Assembly (NCBI GenBank): GCA_002067585.1
Contig: MVQO01000071.1
Coordinates: 1 to 58,068, forward strand
Length of the DNA stretch: 58,068 nt
DNA from: Syntrophorhabdus sp. PtaB.Bin027
GTDB taxonomy: Bacteria; Desulfobacterota; Syntrophorhabdia; Syntrophorhabdales; Syntrophorhabdaceae
Reading direction: 5' to 3'
Shown here: piece after piece, positions 34,809-44,646 of the stretch
Layout of the letters: each line of letters starts with the position of its first letter
How positions within the stretch are numbered: the first letter of the stretch is position 1
Program-made: the position numbers and the translations under genes
Notes under the pieces: generated by a model
The model's database searches: none
Told to the model about the DNA's origin: nothing
The model's input: the letters and a program-made list of their open reading frames with translations, nothing else

Positions 34809-37160
34809 ATGGTAATAGGTTTTAGGAATGACAAGACTCTAAAAGATAAAATATTTATACCGGCCGAGTTGCCTATACTTCCATTGCGTGGGACGGTTGC
34901 GTACCCTGATCTGGTTATGCCTCTGATTGTGGGGCGCGATCGTTCCATAAAGCTTGTTGATGAGGCAAACGCCGGTGACAAAATGATCGGGATCATAACA
35001 CAGAAAAATCCTGACATAGAGGATCCAGGGATAGATGATCTTTATATGATTGGAACGGTTGCAACCATCATGAAGATGGTGAAGATGGTTGATGGCAGCC
35101 AGAGAATTGTAGTTCAGGGAATTTGCAGGTTCAAACTGGTGGAATTCACAAGTACGGAGCCTCATCTTCGTGCCAAGATCCTGCCAATTTTTGAGGAATA
35201 TCAGAAAGATATCGAGATTGACGCCATGTACCTCAATCTCAAAAACCTGTACAAGAAAGCGGTTGAAATGGCGCCCTATCTCTCATCAGAGCTTTCGCAG
35301 ATTGCAAGTCAGATGGAGAACCCGGGGAACCTGGTCGACCTCATTGGATCAACAATCAACATCGGAGTTGCAGAAAAGCAGGAGATTCTTGAAAAAATCG
35401 ATCTGAAAGAGAGGCTCAAGAAAGTTACCATACTGTTGAACAGGGAGGTGGAGACTCTTGAACTGAGCAGCCGTATTCAGTCCCATGTGAAAGAAGGAAT
35501 TGACAAGACCCAGAGAGAATACTATTTACGGGAACAGCTCAAGGCCATCCAGAAAGAGCTTGGTGAAACTGACGACAAGATGTCTGAGATGGAGGAGATT
35601 AGAAAGAAGATTCTTGAAGCGAGGATGCCGCCTGATGTCCAGAAGATTGCAGAGAAAGAACTTGACCGACTTTCCAAGATGAGCAACATGTCAGCTGAAT
35701 ATACCGTATCGAGGACTTATCTCGACTGGCTCACAGAGATTCCTTGGTCGCAGGCGACTGAAGACAACTTGAACATACAAGATGCGAGCAAGATTCTCGA
35801 CGAAGACCACTACGACTTGACAAAAGTGAAAAAAAGGATACTGGAGTATCTGGCTGTTAGAAAGTTGAAAGCGGATATGAAAGGCCCAATACTCTGTTTT
35901 GCTGGTCCTCCCGGCGTGGGAAAGACATCTCTCGGAAAGTCAATAGCCAGGGCTCTGGGTAGAAAATTTATGAGGATTTCCCTGGGTGGAATCAGAGATG
36001 AAGCTGAGATCAGAGGTCATAGAAGGACATATGTTGGTGCCCTACCGGGTAGAATTATTCAGGGTGTGAAGAAAGCAGGCTCGAACAATCCTGTTTTCAT
36101 GCTTGATGAGGTGGACAAGATTGGCATGGATTTCAGAGGTGACCCGTCAAGCGCGCTTCTTGAGGTGCTTGACCCAGAACAGAACTTTTCTTTCAGTGAC
36201 CACTATCTGGAAGTGCCCTTCGACCTCTCCAAAGTGATGTTTATAGCAACTGCCAATATGCTTGACCCTATCCCTCCCGCGCTTAAGGATAGGATGGAAG
36301 TGCTTGAACTTCCCGGATATACCGAAGAAGAAAAGCTTATGATCGCAAAACAGTTTCTTATACCAAAGGAACGTAACGAGCATGGTTTGACTGAAGATCT
36401 TATTGAGTTTCAGGATGATGCATTGAAGGTTGTCATTAAATCATACACAAAAGAATCCGGTGTAAGAAATCTTGAAAGGGAGATTGCCACAATTTGCAGG
36501 GCAGTGGCCAGAGATGTTGCCGAGGGCACAACTGAAAAAAAAATAATTACAGCAGACAGTATTCACGGTTACCTCGGGCCCATAAAATTCTTTTCTGAAG
36601 TAGCGGAAAGGGTGAAATATTCAGGTGTGGCAACGGGCCTGGCCTGGACACCAACAGGAGGGGATATACTGTTCATTGAATCAACCAAGATGAGGGGAAA
36701 AGGAAACCTGACACTCACCGGTCAGCTTGGTGATGTTATGAAAGAATCAGCCCAGGCAGCCCTGAGCTATATCCGCGGTAAGGCGGCTGATTTCAATATT
36801 ACCGAAGACTTTTTTGAAAAGAATGATCTACATGTCCATGTGCCTCAGGGGGCTATTCCCAAGGATGGACCTTCTGCTGGAGTCACCATGCTGGTTTCTC
36901 TGGTGTCTCTCCTGACAGACAGGCATGTGAGAAATGATGTAGCCATGACTGGAGAGATTACCTTGCGTGGCCTTGTACTGCCTGTTGGCGGCATCAAGGA
37001 GAAGGTTCTTGCGGCAAAACGTGCTGGCATCAAAAGCGTTATCCTGCCCAAACTGAACGAGAAGGATCTTGAAGAGGTCCCTGAGAGCATAAAGGAGAAC
37101 ATGGAGTTCAAGTTCATCGAGAGGATGGATGAGGCAGTAAGTATATGCCTGACAGCATGA
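34809..37160 (+). CDS. lon: ATP-dependent protease Lon
   Basis: The 783-residue product has all Lon parts: an N-terminal LAN domain ([13 protein letters not shown]), the helical linker, an AAA module with G-P-P-G-V-G-K-T-S (about residue 365) and a protease domain with P-K-D-G-P-S-A-G (Ser about 683) and G-G-I-K-E-K (Lys). It degrades damaged and regulatory proteins. It follows dnaK by 9 nt and ends before a strong terminator. The window also encodes a distinct Lon-like protein at 8495-10927. Confidence 0.97.
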   Translation: MVIGFRNDKTLKDKIFIPAELPILPLRGTVAYPDLVMPLIVGRDRSIKLVDEANAGDKMIGIITQKNPDIEDPGIDDLYMIGTVATIMKMVKMVDGSQRIVVQGICRFKLVEFTSTEPHLRAKILPIFEEYQKDIEIDAMYLNLKNLYKKAVEMAPYLSSELSQIASQMENPGNLVDLIGSTINIGVAEKQEILEKIDLKERLKKVTILLNREVETLELSSRIQSHVKEGIDKTQREYYLREQLKAIQKELGETDDKMSEMEEIRKKILEARMPPDVQKIAEKELDRLSKMSNMSAEYTVSRTYLDWLTEIPWSQATEDNLNIQDASKILDEDHYDLTKVKKRILEYLAVRKLKADMKGPILCFAGPPGVGKTSLGKSIARALGRKFMRISLGGIRDEAEIRGHRRTYVGALPGRIIQGVKKAGSNNPVFMLDEVDKIGMDFRGDPSSALLEVLDPEQNFSFSDHYLEVPFDLSKVMFIATANMLDPIPPALKDRMEVLELPGYTEEEKLMIAKQFLIPKERNEHGLTEDLIEFQDDALKVVIKSYTKESGVRNLEREIATICRAVARDVAEGTTEKKIITADSIHGYLGPIKFFSEVAERVKYSGVATGLAWTPTGGDILFIESTKMRGKGNLTLTGQLGDVMKESAQAALSYIRGKAADFNITEDFFEKNDLHVHVPQGAIPKDGPSAGVTMLVSLVSLLTDRHVRNDVAMTGEITLRGLVLPVGGIKEKVLAAKRAGIKSVILPKLNEKDLEEVPESIKENMEFKFIERMDEAVSICLTA

Positions 37161-37204
37161 TACGTTTAAACAGGATCCTGTCCGTCTGTTTGTAGTTGAG
37201 CACA

Positions 37205-37237
37205 GGGGGCTGCAATTGTTGCAGCCCCCTTTTTTTT
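37205..37237 (+). terminator. Intrinsic terminator after lon
   Basis: GGGGGCTGCAA (37205-37215) and TTGCAGCCCCC (37219-37229) form an 11-bp stem with a TTG loop, followed by eight T residues (37230-37237). It ends the dnaK-lon transcript. Confidence 0.92.
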
Positions 37238-37323
37238 CACATCATTTCAGTCTACATCACTGTAAGTGGAAAAATGTGCCCCAAATGACAATGTTTGAAA
37301 TAGAATTTGTGGTATAGGTCCTT

Positions 37324-38466
37324 TTACCGGCTGAAAAGATGCTGATATTTACCGTAACCTTCTTTTTCCAGAGCAGCCTTGGGGATAAACCGCAGAGCCG
37401 CCGAGTTAATACAGTAACGCAGCCCTTTTGGCTTTGGCCCGTCGTCAAATACGTGTCCAAGATGTGAGTTTGCGTGTTTGCTGCGTACTTCGGTGCGTAC
37501 CATAAGAAAACCACGGTCGGTTTTTTTAACAATATTTTCCGGCTCCAGAGGTTGGGTAAAACTTGGCCAGCCGGTTCCAGAGCCAAACTTGTCGGTGGAA
37601 CTGAACAGTGGTTCCCCTGATATTATGTCAACGTAAATGCCTTCGTTGTGATTGTCCCAGTATTCATTATTAAAAGGGGGCTCAGTCCCATCCTGTCGGG
37701 TGACGTGGTACTGTAGTGGTGTCAAGCGCTTTTGCAGTTCCGTGTCACTGGGGATTAAATAAGGTGAAGCAATCTTTTCAGTTGTTGCCACATTCTTTTT
37801 TGTTTCCTTCTTTATTCCAGAACTCTCTGTGCTCTTCCTCTCTGCCCAAACCTCCTTAAGAAACCGGTCGCGACCAGATCCAGAACGGTATGCGTTGTAA
37901 TGGCTCGGGTTCTTTTTGTAATAATTTTGATGATAGGGCTCAGCGGGATAGAAGGGGCCGAGCTGGAGGATCTCAGTACGAATCTCTTCTGTAAAAGGCC
38001 CCATGGCAGCCAGGTTTTTCTTCGAGTTTTCAGCAGATTTGCGTTCTTCTTCGGTTGTGTAAAAAACTGCGCTGCCATACTGGGTTCCTCTGTCAGTAAA
38101 CTGACCGCCCGCATCTGTTGGATCTATGTGTCGCCAGAATATGTCGAGTAATTCCTCATATGTAATTTTTGAAGGGTCATAAATGACTTTGACTGCCTCC
38201 AGATGTCCTGTATTACCCGTGCAAACCTGTTCATAGGTTGGATTCGGCATAGTGCCTCCAGTGTATCCTGATATAACGTCGATAACACCTTCGACTTTTT
38301 CGAAATCTGATTCAGTGCACCAGAAACACCCACCAGCAAAAACTGCTGATTTTGTATTTTGAAATACTTCTCCCATTTTTCCCTCCATTGTATAACCAAA
38401 ATCTCTTATCTGGTTGAAGCCCAATGTCGCTGCTAACAGAATTAGAATTGTTGTTATCCTTTTCAA
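37324..38466 (-). CDS. msrAB: Bifunctional peptide methionine sulfoxide reductase MsrA/MsrB, exported
   Basis: The 380-residue product begins with a signal or anchor segment ([12 protein letters not shown]). The MsrA domain carries the catalytic cysteine in G-G-C-F-W-C (about residues 46-51) and H-Q-N-Y-Y further on. A linker leads to the MsrB domain (about 240-380) with [20 protein letters not shown] and the catalytic R-Y-C-I-N-S. The MsrB domain lacks visible CxxC zinc pairs. The enzyme repairs both methionine-S- and R-sulfoxides, here probably in the periplasm. It stands alone and converges on lon. Confidence 0.94.
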   Translation of the reverse strand: MKRITTILILLAATLGFNQIRDFGYTMEGKMGEVFQNTKSAVFAGGCFWCTESDFEKVEGVIDVISGYTGGTMPNPTYEQVCTGNTGHLEAVKVIYDPSKITYEELLDIFWRHIDPTDAGGQFTDRGTQYGSAVFYTTEEERKSAENSKKNLAAMGPFTEEIRTEILQLGPFYPAEPYHQNYYKKNPSHYNAYRSGSGRDRFLKEVWAERKSTESSGIKKETKKNVATTEKIASPYLIPSDTELQKRLTPLQYHVTRQDGTEPPFNNEYWDNHNEGIYVDIISGEPLFSSTDKFGSGTGWPSFTQPLEPENIVKKTDRGFLMVRTEVRSKHANSHLGHVFDDGPKPKGLRYCINSAALRFIPKAALEKEGYGKYQHLFSR

Positions 38467-38592
38467 AGATCACCTTTATTTTTTATCTGTATGAAAAAGA
38501 TAATCATCCAATTAAAATTGTAAACTTTCCAAAGCCATTCACTTTATACTGCACAGCAAGGTGAGAGAACACCCTTTGTCGAAAATATACAT

Positions 38593-38826
38593 GTGGTGAT
38601 TATGTACAATAACCCCTTTTTTCATAGGATCTTTCAGATTTTTCGAAAAGGAAAGTTAAGCACATCAATACGTTCGAGGATGGTGAAACACAAAAATAGA
38701 TTTTGGGTGTACCTTTACATTGACAAAATATCATACGAATTATATGATTCTCTAAAATACAGGATTTTAAGTGTCGACCCTGTGTGGCCTGAATATGATA
38801 TGAGCTGGACCTACAGGGAAGGATAG
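38593..38826 (+). CDS. Hypothetical small protein (doubtful)
   Basis: This frame of up to 77 codons opens with GTG and has no ribosome site; internal ATG codons at 38602 and later are possible. The product is basic in its first half and rich in Tyr and Trp in its second (W-V-Y-L-Y-I-D, W-P-E-Y-D-M-S-W). I recognise no family. A similar-length frame runs antisense over the same stretch. The plus frame has the more natural composition, but coding is uncertain. Confidence 0.3.
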   Translation: MVIMYNNPFFHRIFQIFRKGKLSTSIRSRMVKHKNRFWVYLYIDKISYELYDSLKYRILSVDPVWPEYDMSWTYREG

Positions 38827-38941
38827 TCAAATGTGTTCTTATCCTTCAGTATCCTTAGCCGGAAGGGGTGAGGACGAGAATCAGGCTAAAGGGGAAGGCC
38901 TGGTACCTACCGCCTGAACAGTAACTTCTTGCGGGTTGAGT

Positions 38942-39169
38942 ATGGAGAAAGATAAGAAAAAATCCATATACGCCGAAAAAAGGATTTTTCAGTTCCCCAC
39001 GCAGGAGAGGCAACTTTTAGTACCTGATGAGGATGAAATGTTTAGAACTGGGGCCGAGAAACCGGCAGGAGAGATGATAAGGGTGAACGCAAACCTCAGC
39101 AAGAAGCCTTGTGGAGAAATCTTGATGGAGGAACCCAGCCCAAAAGTTTTTGTTGCGAAATCCATCTGA
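38942..39169 (+). CDS. Hypothetical small charged protein upstream of the carboxyltransferase
   Basis: From the ATG at 38942 the product has 75 residues and is highly charged (M-E-K-D-K-K-K-S-I-Y-A-E-K-R-I-F), with no membrane segment. I recognise no family. It ends 13 nt before the carboxyltransferase start and is probably in the same transcript. Biotin-dependent decarboxylases and carboxylases often have a small extra subunit, which is one possibility, but no subunit signature is visible. The ribosome site is weak. Confidence 0.45.
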   Translation: MEKDKKKSIYAEKRIFQFPTQERQLLVPDEDEMFRTGAEKPAGEMIRVNANLSKKPCGEILMEEPSPKVFVAKSI

Positions 39170-39182
39170 CAGGAGCAAAACC

Positions 39183-40739
39183 ATGAAAGAACGCATAAAA
39201 CGACTTAGAGAAGTTAAAAAAACAGCTTCCATGGGTGGTGGTGCGGAAAAGATTGCTAAAGAGCACGAAAAAGGAAAACTGAGTGCCCGGGAGAGAATTA
39301 ATCTGCTTCTTGATCCGGACAGCTTCAATGAGTTCAATATGCTTGTTAAGTATCGGATGGGCGCACCGGGTGACGGCATAGTGGTGGGTCATGGGACTAT
39401 TGACGGCCGTCGGATTTGCGTTTTTGCTCACGATGCAACAGTCATGGGTGGGTCCCAAGGTTACATGCATGGGAGGAAACTCTACAAAATCCATGAGATG
39501 GCTCTGGATATGGGTGTGCCATTAATCGGCCTTAACGATTCGCCGGGAGCCCGTGTCATCAGACATGAGGTGGCGGGCAGTGACGATCCCTACCGTGTTA
39601 GCGATGAGAAACACGCAGGAGTAGTTTTCTTCATGAACGCACGCTGCTCAGGTGTGGTGCCTCAAATATCAGCCATACTAGGTAACTGCACGGGTGGTTC
39701 TGTTTATTCGCCTGCCCTCACAGATTTTATCTTCATGGTTGATGGACTCTCTCATATGTGTATAACCGGTCCACGGGTTATAAAATCTGTCATGCATGAG
39801 GATGTGACCCTTGAAGAGCTGGGGGGTGCCAAGATCCATTGTCAGGTAACGGGCGTGGCAGACTTTCGCGTCAAATCCGAGGAGGATTGCATGGCGAACA
39901 TTAGAAAACTGCTCTCCTATCTCCCCCAAAACTGTACTACACGGCCTGAAAGAAAAGATACTCAGGATGACCCCGGGCGAATGACAGCTATGCTGGAGGA
40001 AATTGTTCCCGAACAGCCAACGCAAGGCTATGATATGCACAGAGTGATTGAAACAATTGTCGATGAAGGTGATTTCTTTGAAATTAAAAGGGAGTTTGCA
40101 GGAGAAATTATCGTAGGTTTTGCCCATATTGATGGACGTGTTGTAGGGATTGTGGCGAACCAGCCTATGGTGAAAGCAGGGTGTATGAGTGTAGACAGTT
40201 CTGACAAACAGGCCCGTTTCATCCGTTTCTGTGATGCCTTTAATATCCCTATAGTACTTCTTGTTGACACCCCGGGATATTTGCCTGGAAAGGGTCAGGA
40301 GCACGCCGGGATAATCCGCCATGGAGCAAAGGTTCTGTACGCCCTTTCTGAAGCCACTGTGCCCAAGATTGCCATACTGTTACGGAAGGTGTATGGCGGA
40401 GCTGCTCTCGGTATGGGTATAATGCCGGGGTTTGGTACAGATCTTATCTTTGGCTGGCCAACCGCAGAGGTAGGGGCTATGGGGGCGGCTCAGGCAGTAG
40501 ATCTTTTCTACGGAGATGAGATTAAGAAAGCGCAAGATCCTCAGGAGTATCGTGAGCGAAAAATTCAGGACTACAAGGATCTGTATGCGGATCCTTTGGC
40601 CCTTGCTTCTGATGTGACGTGGGTTCAGGATATTATTGAACCGGCGGAAACTAGACGATGCCTGGTTCGCTCCCTGAATTTAATAGAAAATAAAGGCATT
40701 ACACGCAACGCCAGACGACATGGCAATATCCCTCTATAA
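39183..40739 (+). CDS. Acyl-CoA carboxylase/decarboxylase carboxyltransferase subunit
   Basis: The ATG at 39183 gives a 518-residue two-crotonase-fold carboxyltransferase of the propionyl-CoA/methylmalonyl-CoA/glutaconyl-CoA class. The N half has K-G-K-L-S-A-R-E-R-I-N-L-L-L-D and G-G-S-V-Y-S-P-A-L-T-D-F. The C half has V-D-T-P-G-Y-L-P-G and K-V-Y-G-G-A-A-L-G-M. It moves CO2 between biotin and an acyl-CoA. No biotin carrier, biotin carboxylase or membrane decarboxylase subunit is adjacent. The acyl-CoA dehydrogenase 11 nt downstream suggests a glutaryl/glutaconyl- or short branched-acyl-CoA route (inference). Confidence 0.9.
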   Translation: MKERIKRLREVKKTASMGGGAEKIAKEHEKGKLSARERINLLLDPDSFNEFNMLVKYRMGAPGDGIVVGHGTIDGRRICVFAHDATVMGGSQGYMHGRKLYKIHEMALDMGVPLIGLNDSPGARVIRHEVAGSDDPYRVSDEKHAGVVFFMNARCSGVVPQISAILGNCTGGSVYSPALTDFIFMVDGLSHMCITGPRVIKSVMHEDVTLEELGGAKIHCQVTGVADFRVKSEEDCMANIRKLLSYLPQNCTTRPERKDTQDDPGRMTAMLEEIVPEQPTQGYDMHRVIETIVDEGDFFEIKREFAGEIIVGFAHIDGRVVGIVANQPMVKAGCMSVDSSDKQARFIRFCDAFNIPIVLLVDTPGYLPGKGQEHAGIIRHGAKVLYALSEATVPKIAILLRKVYGGAALGMGIMPGFGTDLIFGWPTAEVGAMGAAQAVDLFYGDEIKKAQDPQEYRERKIQDYKDLYADPLALASDVTWVQDIIEPAETRRCLVRSLNLIENKGITRNARRHGNIPL

Positions 40740-40750
40740 AGGAGGCATAC

Positions 40751-41902
40751 GTGAAATTTGATCTTAATGAAGAACAGACTATGGTACGCAAAATGGCCCA
40801 TGATTTTGCTGAAAAAGAAATGCTACCCACACTACTGGACTGTGAACGCCGCCGTGAAGTGAACTTGACTCTTATACAAAAAATGGCGTCTCAGGGCTTA
40901 CTCGGGGTACATCTACCCCAAAAGTATGGGGGTATGGAAGCAGGCTACGTTACTGCATCTATTGTATGGGAACAACTGAGCCGGGCAAGCTGGACACAAA
41001 CACTTATTTCGCTGGGCCACGCTGTCCTTGCAGGAACCATCCTGAGTAAAGTGGCCAACGAAGAGCAGAAACAGAAATACCTTCCAGATCTCTGTAATGG
41101 AAGTCTGATTGTTGCTATGGCTGCAGTAGAACCGAATGTAGGCAGTGATGCCTCTGCTGTGGAAACAAAAGCTACTCTTGACGGTGATACTTGGATAATA
41201 GACGGAAGCAAGAATTTCATTACAGCAGGGAACCTTGCAGATGTCGTCCTTGTTCTTGTGCAGACGAACAAGGATTTAGGCCCAAAGGGATTGGCCCTCA
41301 TAGCAGTCGAGAAAGAAGTGTCCGGTTTTACCGCGACTCCTGCCGAGATGGTGGGAGGCTGGGCCAGTGATATTTCAAACTTATCTTTTATGGAGTGCCG
41401 GGTTCCGAAGGCAAATCTGATTGGTGACATTGGTCGAGGTCTTCAAAATGCGCTGATAGGCATCGATACGGCCCGCCTTTTTGTTGCTGCTGGTGCCATC
41501 GGGATGGCCCAATCATGTCTTGATGCATGTGTAAAATACGCCAAAGAACGTTATCAATTCAAAAGGCCTATTGGAGGATTTCAACTCATTCAAGAAACAA
41601 TAGCGCGTATGTATGCTGAGATTGAGGCTACACGCTGGCAGGTCTATTATGCTGCTGATCTGAAAAGTAAAAACGCTCCTCACGCCAAGGAGCTTTCTGC
41701 TGCAAAATGGCTGTCTTCGGAACTTGCTGTGCGGGTAGGCGCGGAGGCTATCCGGTTGCATGGGGCGTACGGATGCACGAACGAATATCTTGTGGAACAT
41801 CATTATAGGGATGCAATAATGAGTACCATCCTCGGAGGAACGTCAGAGATGCACAAACTGACCATCGGAAGAGAACTGTTAGGGATCAATGCGTTGTCCT
41901 GA
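40751..41902 (+). CDS. Acyl-CoA dehydrogenase family protein lacking the usual catalytic Glu
   Basis: The 383-residue product starts with GTG behind AAAGGAGG. It has the family layout: N-terminal helices, a beta domain with V-E-P-N-V-G-S-D and a C-terminal helical domain with R-x-x-F-x-x-P-I-G-G-F-Q and G-A-Y-G-C-T. The common catalytic glutamate (Y-E-G-T motif) is replaced by G362 in I-L-G-G-T. The alternative position used by isovaleryl-CoA dehydrogenase (L-E-R) is A241 in D-T-A-R. The catalytic base must therefore be elsewhere, or the reaction differs. It follows the carboxyltransferase by 11 nt. Substrate unknown. Confidence 0.85.
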   Translation: MKFDLNEEQTMVRKMAHDFAEKEMLPTLLDCERRREVNLTLIQKMASQGLLGVHLPQKYGGMEAGYVTASIVWEQLSRASWTQTLISLGHAVLAGTILSKVANEEQKQKYLPDLCNGSLIVAMAAVEPNVGSDASAVETKATLDGDTWIIDGSKNFITAGNLADVVLVLVQTNKDLGPKGLALIAVEKEVSGFTATPAEMVGGWASDISNLSFMECRVPKANLIGDIGRGLQNALIGIDTARLFVAAGAIGMAQSCLDACVKYAKERYQFKRPIGGFQLIQETIARMYAEIEATRWQVYYAADLKSKNAPHAKELSAAKWLSSELAVRVGAEAIRLHGAYGCTNEYLVEHHYRDAIMSTILGGTSEMHKLTIGRELLGINALS

Positions 41903-41981
41903 TTTTAGTGAAAAAACATTTTCTTTTGTAGCAAAGGAGTCAGGTGTCAGGCACAGGTCCTGGTGGACAGGGCCAACCCTT

Positions 41982-42278
41982 TTAGCTATTTTTGAGAAAG
42001 AATCTGATGTCTTTGAAGATCCCTTTTTTAATCGTTACCCCAATCTTTGCCATAATGTCGAGTTTCATGTAACGCACTTGGGAAAGCCATATAGGATCAT
42101 CTACCTCAACATAGAGAATCCTGTTATCGATTCTTACTGGCTTCGCATGATTGGCAAGACCTTCTCCGGCTATTTTTTCCCAGAGGTGGAATACTTTGTA
42201 TGCATCAATATTGTGGGCAGGAAGATTGCAGTCCTTGAGAACTCTCTTCAGAACTCGCTGGAGGGAGTGGAAACCCAT
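41982..42278 (-). CDS. DUF721 / DciA-like protein
   Basis: The 98-residue product has the DUF721 pattern: L-x-x-V-L-K, a central W-E-K-I-A-G-E-G-L-A-N-H-A-K-P, L-Y-V-E-V-D-D-P-I-W-L-S-Q-V-R-Y-M-K and a C-terminal I-K-D-I-R-F. DciA proteins load or assist the replicative helicase in bacteria without DnaC/DnaI. It lies 1 nt after metG at the end of a minus-strand housekeeping operon. Confidence 0.8.
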   Translation of the reverse strand: MGFHSLQRVLKRVLKDCNLPAHNIDAYKVFHLWEKIAGEGLANHAKPVRIDNRILYVEVDDPIWLSQVRYMKLDIMAKIGVTIKKGIFKDIRFFLKNS

Positions 42279-42279
42279 T

Positions 42280-43806
42280 CTATCCTTCTATCCTTGGGAA
42301 AATTGGGTTGATTTTGTCGATGGTTCCGAGGTCGTCCATGAAGTAAAAAATCTTCTCAGTGTCAAAAAGAATTTTGTCAATGGGTTTGCCAATGCCGAGA
42401 GCATTCCAGATAGCCTGAGATTTTGAAGGCATATATGGATAGAGCAACATTGCCACGATTCGTAAGCTATTCCAGATATTATACAACACTGTTTTGATAC
42501 GATTATCTCCCTCTTTTGCCAGTCTCCATGGCGCCTCAGTGTCTATATACTTATTAAGTATAGATATTATTTCAAAAGCATTCTGTAAGGCTTTGTGATA
42601 AGCAAACACCTCCATCTCTTTCTGGTATTCCTCAACAAGGCGCCTTACATTATCTTCCACGTATTCATCCATACCACCCTTTTTCTCGGGTCTATCGATT
42701 TTCCCTTTGAGGAATTTTCCTATCATAGTCACGCTTCTGCTCGCAAGGTTTCCGAAATCATTAGCAAGGTCACCGTTAATACGGTTCACAATCCCATGTT
42801 TTGAAAAATCACCATCGAGGCCAAAAGGCACCTCCCTGAAAAGAAAAAACCTGAACTCATCCACTCCGTATATCTTGACAACCTCATTGGGATCAATAAC
42901 ATTCCCAAGAGATTTTGACATCTTATGTCCTTCAATAGTCCACCATCCGTGAGCAAAAACATGTTTTGGTGGTTCAAGGTTGAGGGACATGAGAAAGCTT
43001 GGCCAATATACAGTGTGGAAACGAAGTATATCCTTGCCAACAAGGTGGGCATCGCATGGCCAGAATGCTTTAAACTGATCCACATCATCGAGAAATCCTA
43101 TGCCGGTAATGTAATTCGCCAGGGCGTCAAACCAGACATAAACAACATGGTTTTTGTTCATTGGAACAGGTATGCCCCAGTTAAAGCTTGTCCGGCTCAC
43201 ACTTAAGTCTCGTAAACCTCCTTTCAGAAAACTTGCAACTTCGTTGTAACGTACCTCGGGTAAAATGAAATCCTTGTGATTTTCCATGTAGTTAAGGAGT
43301 TTTTCCTCATATTTGGAAAGCCTGAAGAAGTAACTCTCTTCTTTGAGTTTTTCAGTGGGTCTAAGGCAATCAGGACACATTCCGTCCTTTAGTTGTGTTT
43401 CTGTGAAATAGGTCTCGCAAGGGACACAGTACCAGTCTTCATAGTGACCAAGGTAAATGTCTCCATTTTCAAATACCTTCTCGAAGATATATTGGACAAC
43501 TTTTCTGTGTCTCTCTTCAGTGGTTCTGATGAAACCAGTATTCGATATATTGAGAGTTTCCCACAAATCTGAAAACCTGTGAACCGTTCTATCGGCAAGC
43601 TCCTTCGGGGAAATACCCTGCTGCTCTGCTGCTTTTTCAACTTTCTGGCCATGTTCATCTGTGCCTGTAAGAAAAAAAACATCAAACCCGCAAATCCTCT
43701 TGTAACGGGCCATTATATCGGCAGCGATTGTTGTGTAGGCATGCCCAATATGGGGGACATCATTAATGTAGTAAATGGGCGTTGTAATGTAATAGTGCTT
43801 GTTCAT
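42280..43806 (-). CDS. metG: Methionyl-tRNA synthetase
   Basis: The 508-residue class I synthetase has H-I-G-H in P-H-I-G-H-A-Y-T-T (about residue 17) and K-M-S-K-S in H-K-M-S-K-S-L-G-N (about 300). A zinc knuckle with two C-x-x-C pairs (C-V-P-C and C-P-D-C, about residues 127-147) lies in the connective domain. It lacks the C-terminal tRNA-binding EMAP-like extension seen in longer MetG forms. It charges tRNA-Met in the cytoplasm. Its neighbours ricT and the DciA-like gene are co-oriented. Confidence 0.96.
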   Translation of the reverse strand: MNKHYYITTPIYYINDVPHIGHAYTTIAADIMARYKRICGFDVFFLTGTDEHGQKVEKAAEQQGISPKELADRTVHRFSDLWETLNISNTGFIRTTEERHRKVVQYIFEKVFENGDIYLGHYEDWYCVPCETYFTETQLKDGMCPDCLRPTEKLKEESYFFRLSKYEEKLLNYMENHKDFILPEVRYNEVASFLKGGLRDLSVSRTSFNWGIPVPMNKNHVVYVWFDALANYITGIGFLDDVDQFKAFWPCDAHLVGKDILRFHTVYWPSFLMSLNLEPPKHVFAHGWWTIEGHKMSKSLGNVIDPNEVVKIYGVDEFRFFLFREVPFGLDGDFSKHGIVNRINGDLANDFGNLASRSVTMIGKFLKGKIDRPEKKGGMDEYVEDNVRRLVEEYQKEMEVFAYHKALQNAFEIISILNKYIDTEAPWRLAKEGDNRIKTVLYNIWNSLRIVAMLLYPYMPSKSQAIWNALGIGKPIDKILFDTEKIFYFMDDLGTIDKINPIFPRIEG

Positions 43807-43848
43807 CAGTTACCTTTACCTCCAAAGCTTATCCGTAGCCTTCAGTCT

Positions 43849-44643
43849 TTAATCCCCTGCATTCTTCAGAGTCTGAAGATCTTTTGCGGTTATTGTTATC
43901 TCTTTGCCATCCTCAACCTCTACAGTGATCGATGAGCTGAGCGTGTTATGTTTGACCACCTTGCCCTCCCCCTGAGGGAGCTTTATACGTTTGCCGAGTT
44001 TAGGAAAACCTTTTTTATATTCCATGTACATGTCGTACTCATAAGAAAGACAACACATCAATCTCCCGCAAATACCTGATATTTTAGCAGGGTTCAATGC
44101 AAGGCTTTGTTCCTTAACCATTTTAATGGAGACTATGGAAAAGTTGTTCAAGAATTTCTTGCAACAGCAAACATTACCACAATTTCCAAGGCCACCGATG
44201 ATCTTCACCTCGTCTCTGACACCAACTTGTCTGAGCTCTATCCTGATCTTGAATTCCTTTGCGAGTTCCTTTACGAGTTCTCTAAAATCAACCCTGTTTT
44301 CAGATACAAAATAGAAAAGAAGCTTTGTTCCCCCAAAGAGATATTCGGCAAAGAGAAGTTTCATAGGGAGTCCCATCTCCCTAACCTTCTCACGACAAAA
44401 GTCAAGGGCAGGTTTCTCATTCTCCTTCAAGGAATAATACTGGGTAACCTCATCGTCAGTTGCTTTACGTACTATCTTTTTGAGCCCCTCCTTCTCAGTG
44501 ACTACAGGAGTATTTGTGACGACTCCGAGGCACGGCCCCTTCTCCATTTCAACGACAACGTAATCACCACGTCTAATATCATCAGGCGCTTCCATTTCTG
44601 TGGTACCTGCAATTCTGTCTATCCTCACATTACAGCTTTTCAT
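43849..44643 (-). CDS. ricT: PSP1-domain protein, RicT/YaaT-like
   Basis: The 264-residue product carries the PSP1 C-terminal domain. The family's cysteine-rich segments are clear: G-G-L-G-N-C-G-N-V-C-C-C-K-K-F-L (about residues 150-165) and C-G-R-L-M-C-C-L-S-Y-E-Y (about 190-201). In Bacillus, RicT with RicA and RicF forms an Fe-S-containing complex involved in RNA processing. Position between holB and metG is common in bacteria. The stop of holB is 3 nt upstream. The gene name is by homology and the role in this lineage is not established. Confidence 0.85.
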   Translation of the reverse strand: MKSCNVRIDRIAGTTEMEAPDDIRRGDYVVVEMEKGPCLGVVTNTPVVTEKEGLKKIVRKATDDEVTQYYSLKENEKPALDFCREKVREMGLPMKLLFAEYLFGGTKLLFYFVSENRVDFRELVKELAKEFKIRIELRQVGVRDEVKIIGGLGNCGNVCCCKKFLNNFSIVSIKMVKEQSLALNPAKISGICGRLMCCLSYEYDMYMEYKKGFPKLGKRIKLPQGEGKVVKHNTLSSSITVEVEDGKEITITAKDLQTLKNAGD

Positions 44644-44646
44644 AAG

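Noticed and set aside
38600..38830. Antisense 76-codon frame
   Set aside because: Its composition looks unnatural, it has no ribosome site, and it overlaps a slightly better plus frame.
41889..42311. 140-codon plus frame over the end of the acyl-CoA dehydrogenase and the DciA-like gene
   Set aside because: It is a shadow antisense to the conserved DUF721 gene with no ribosome site.
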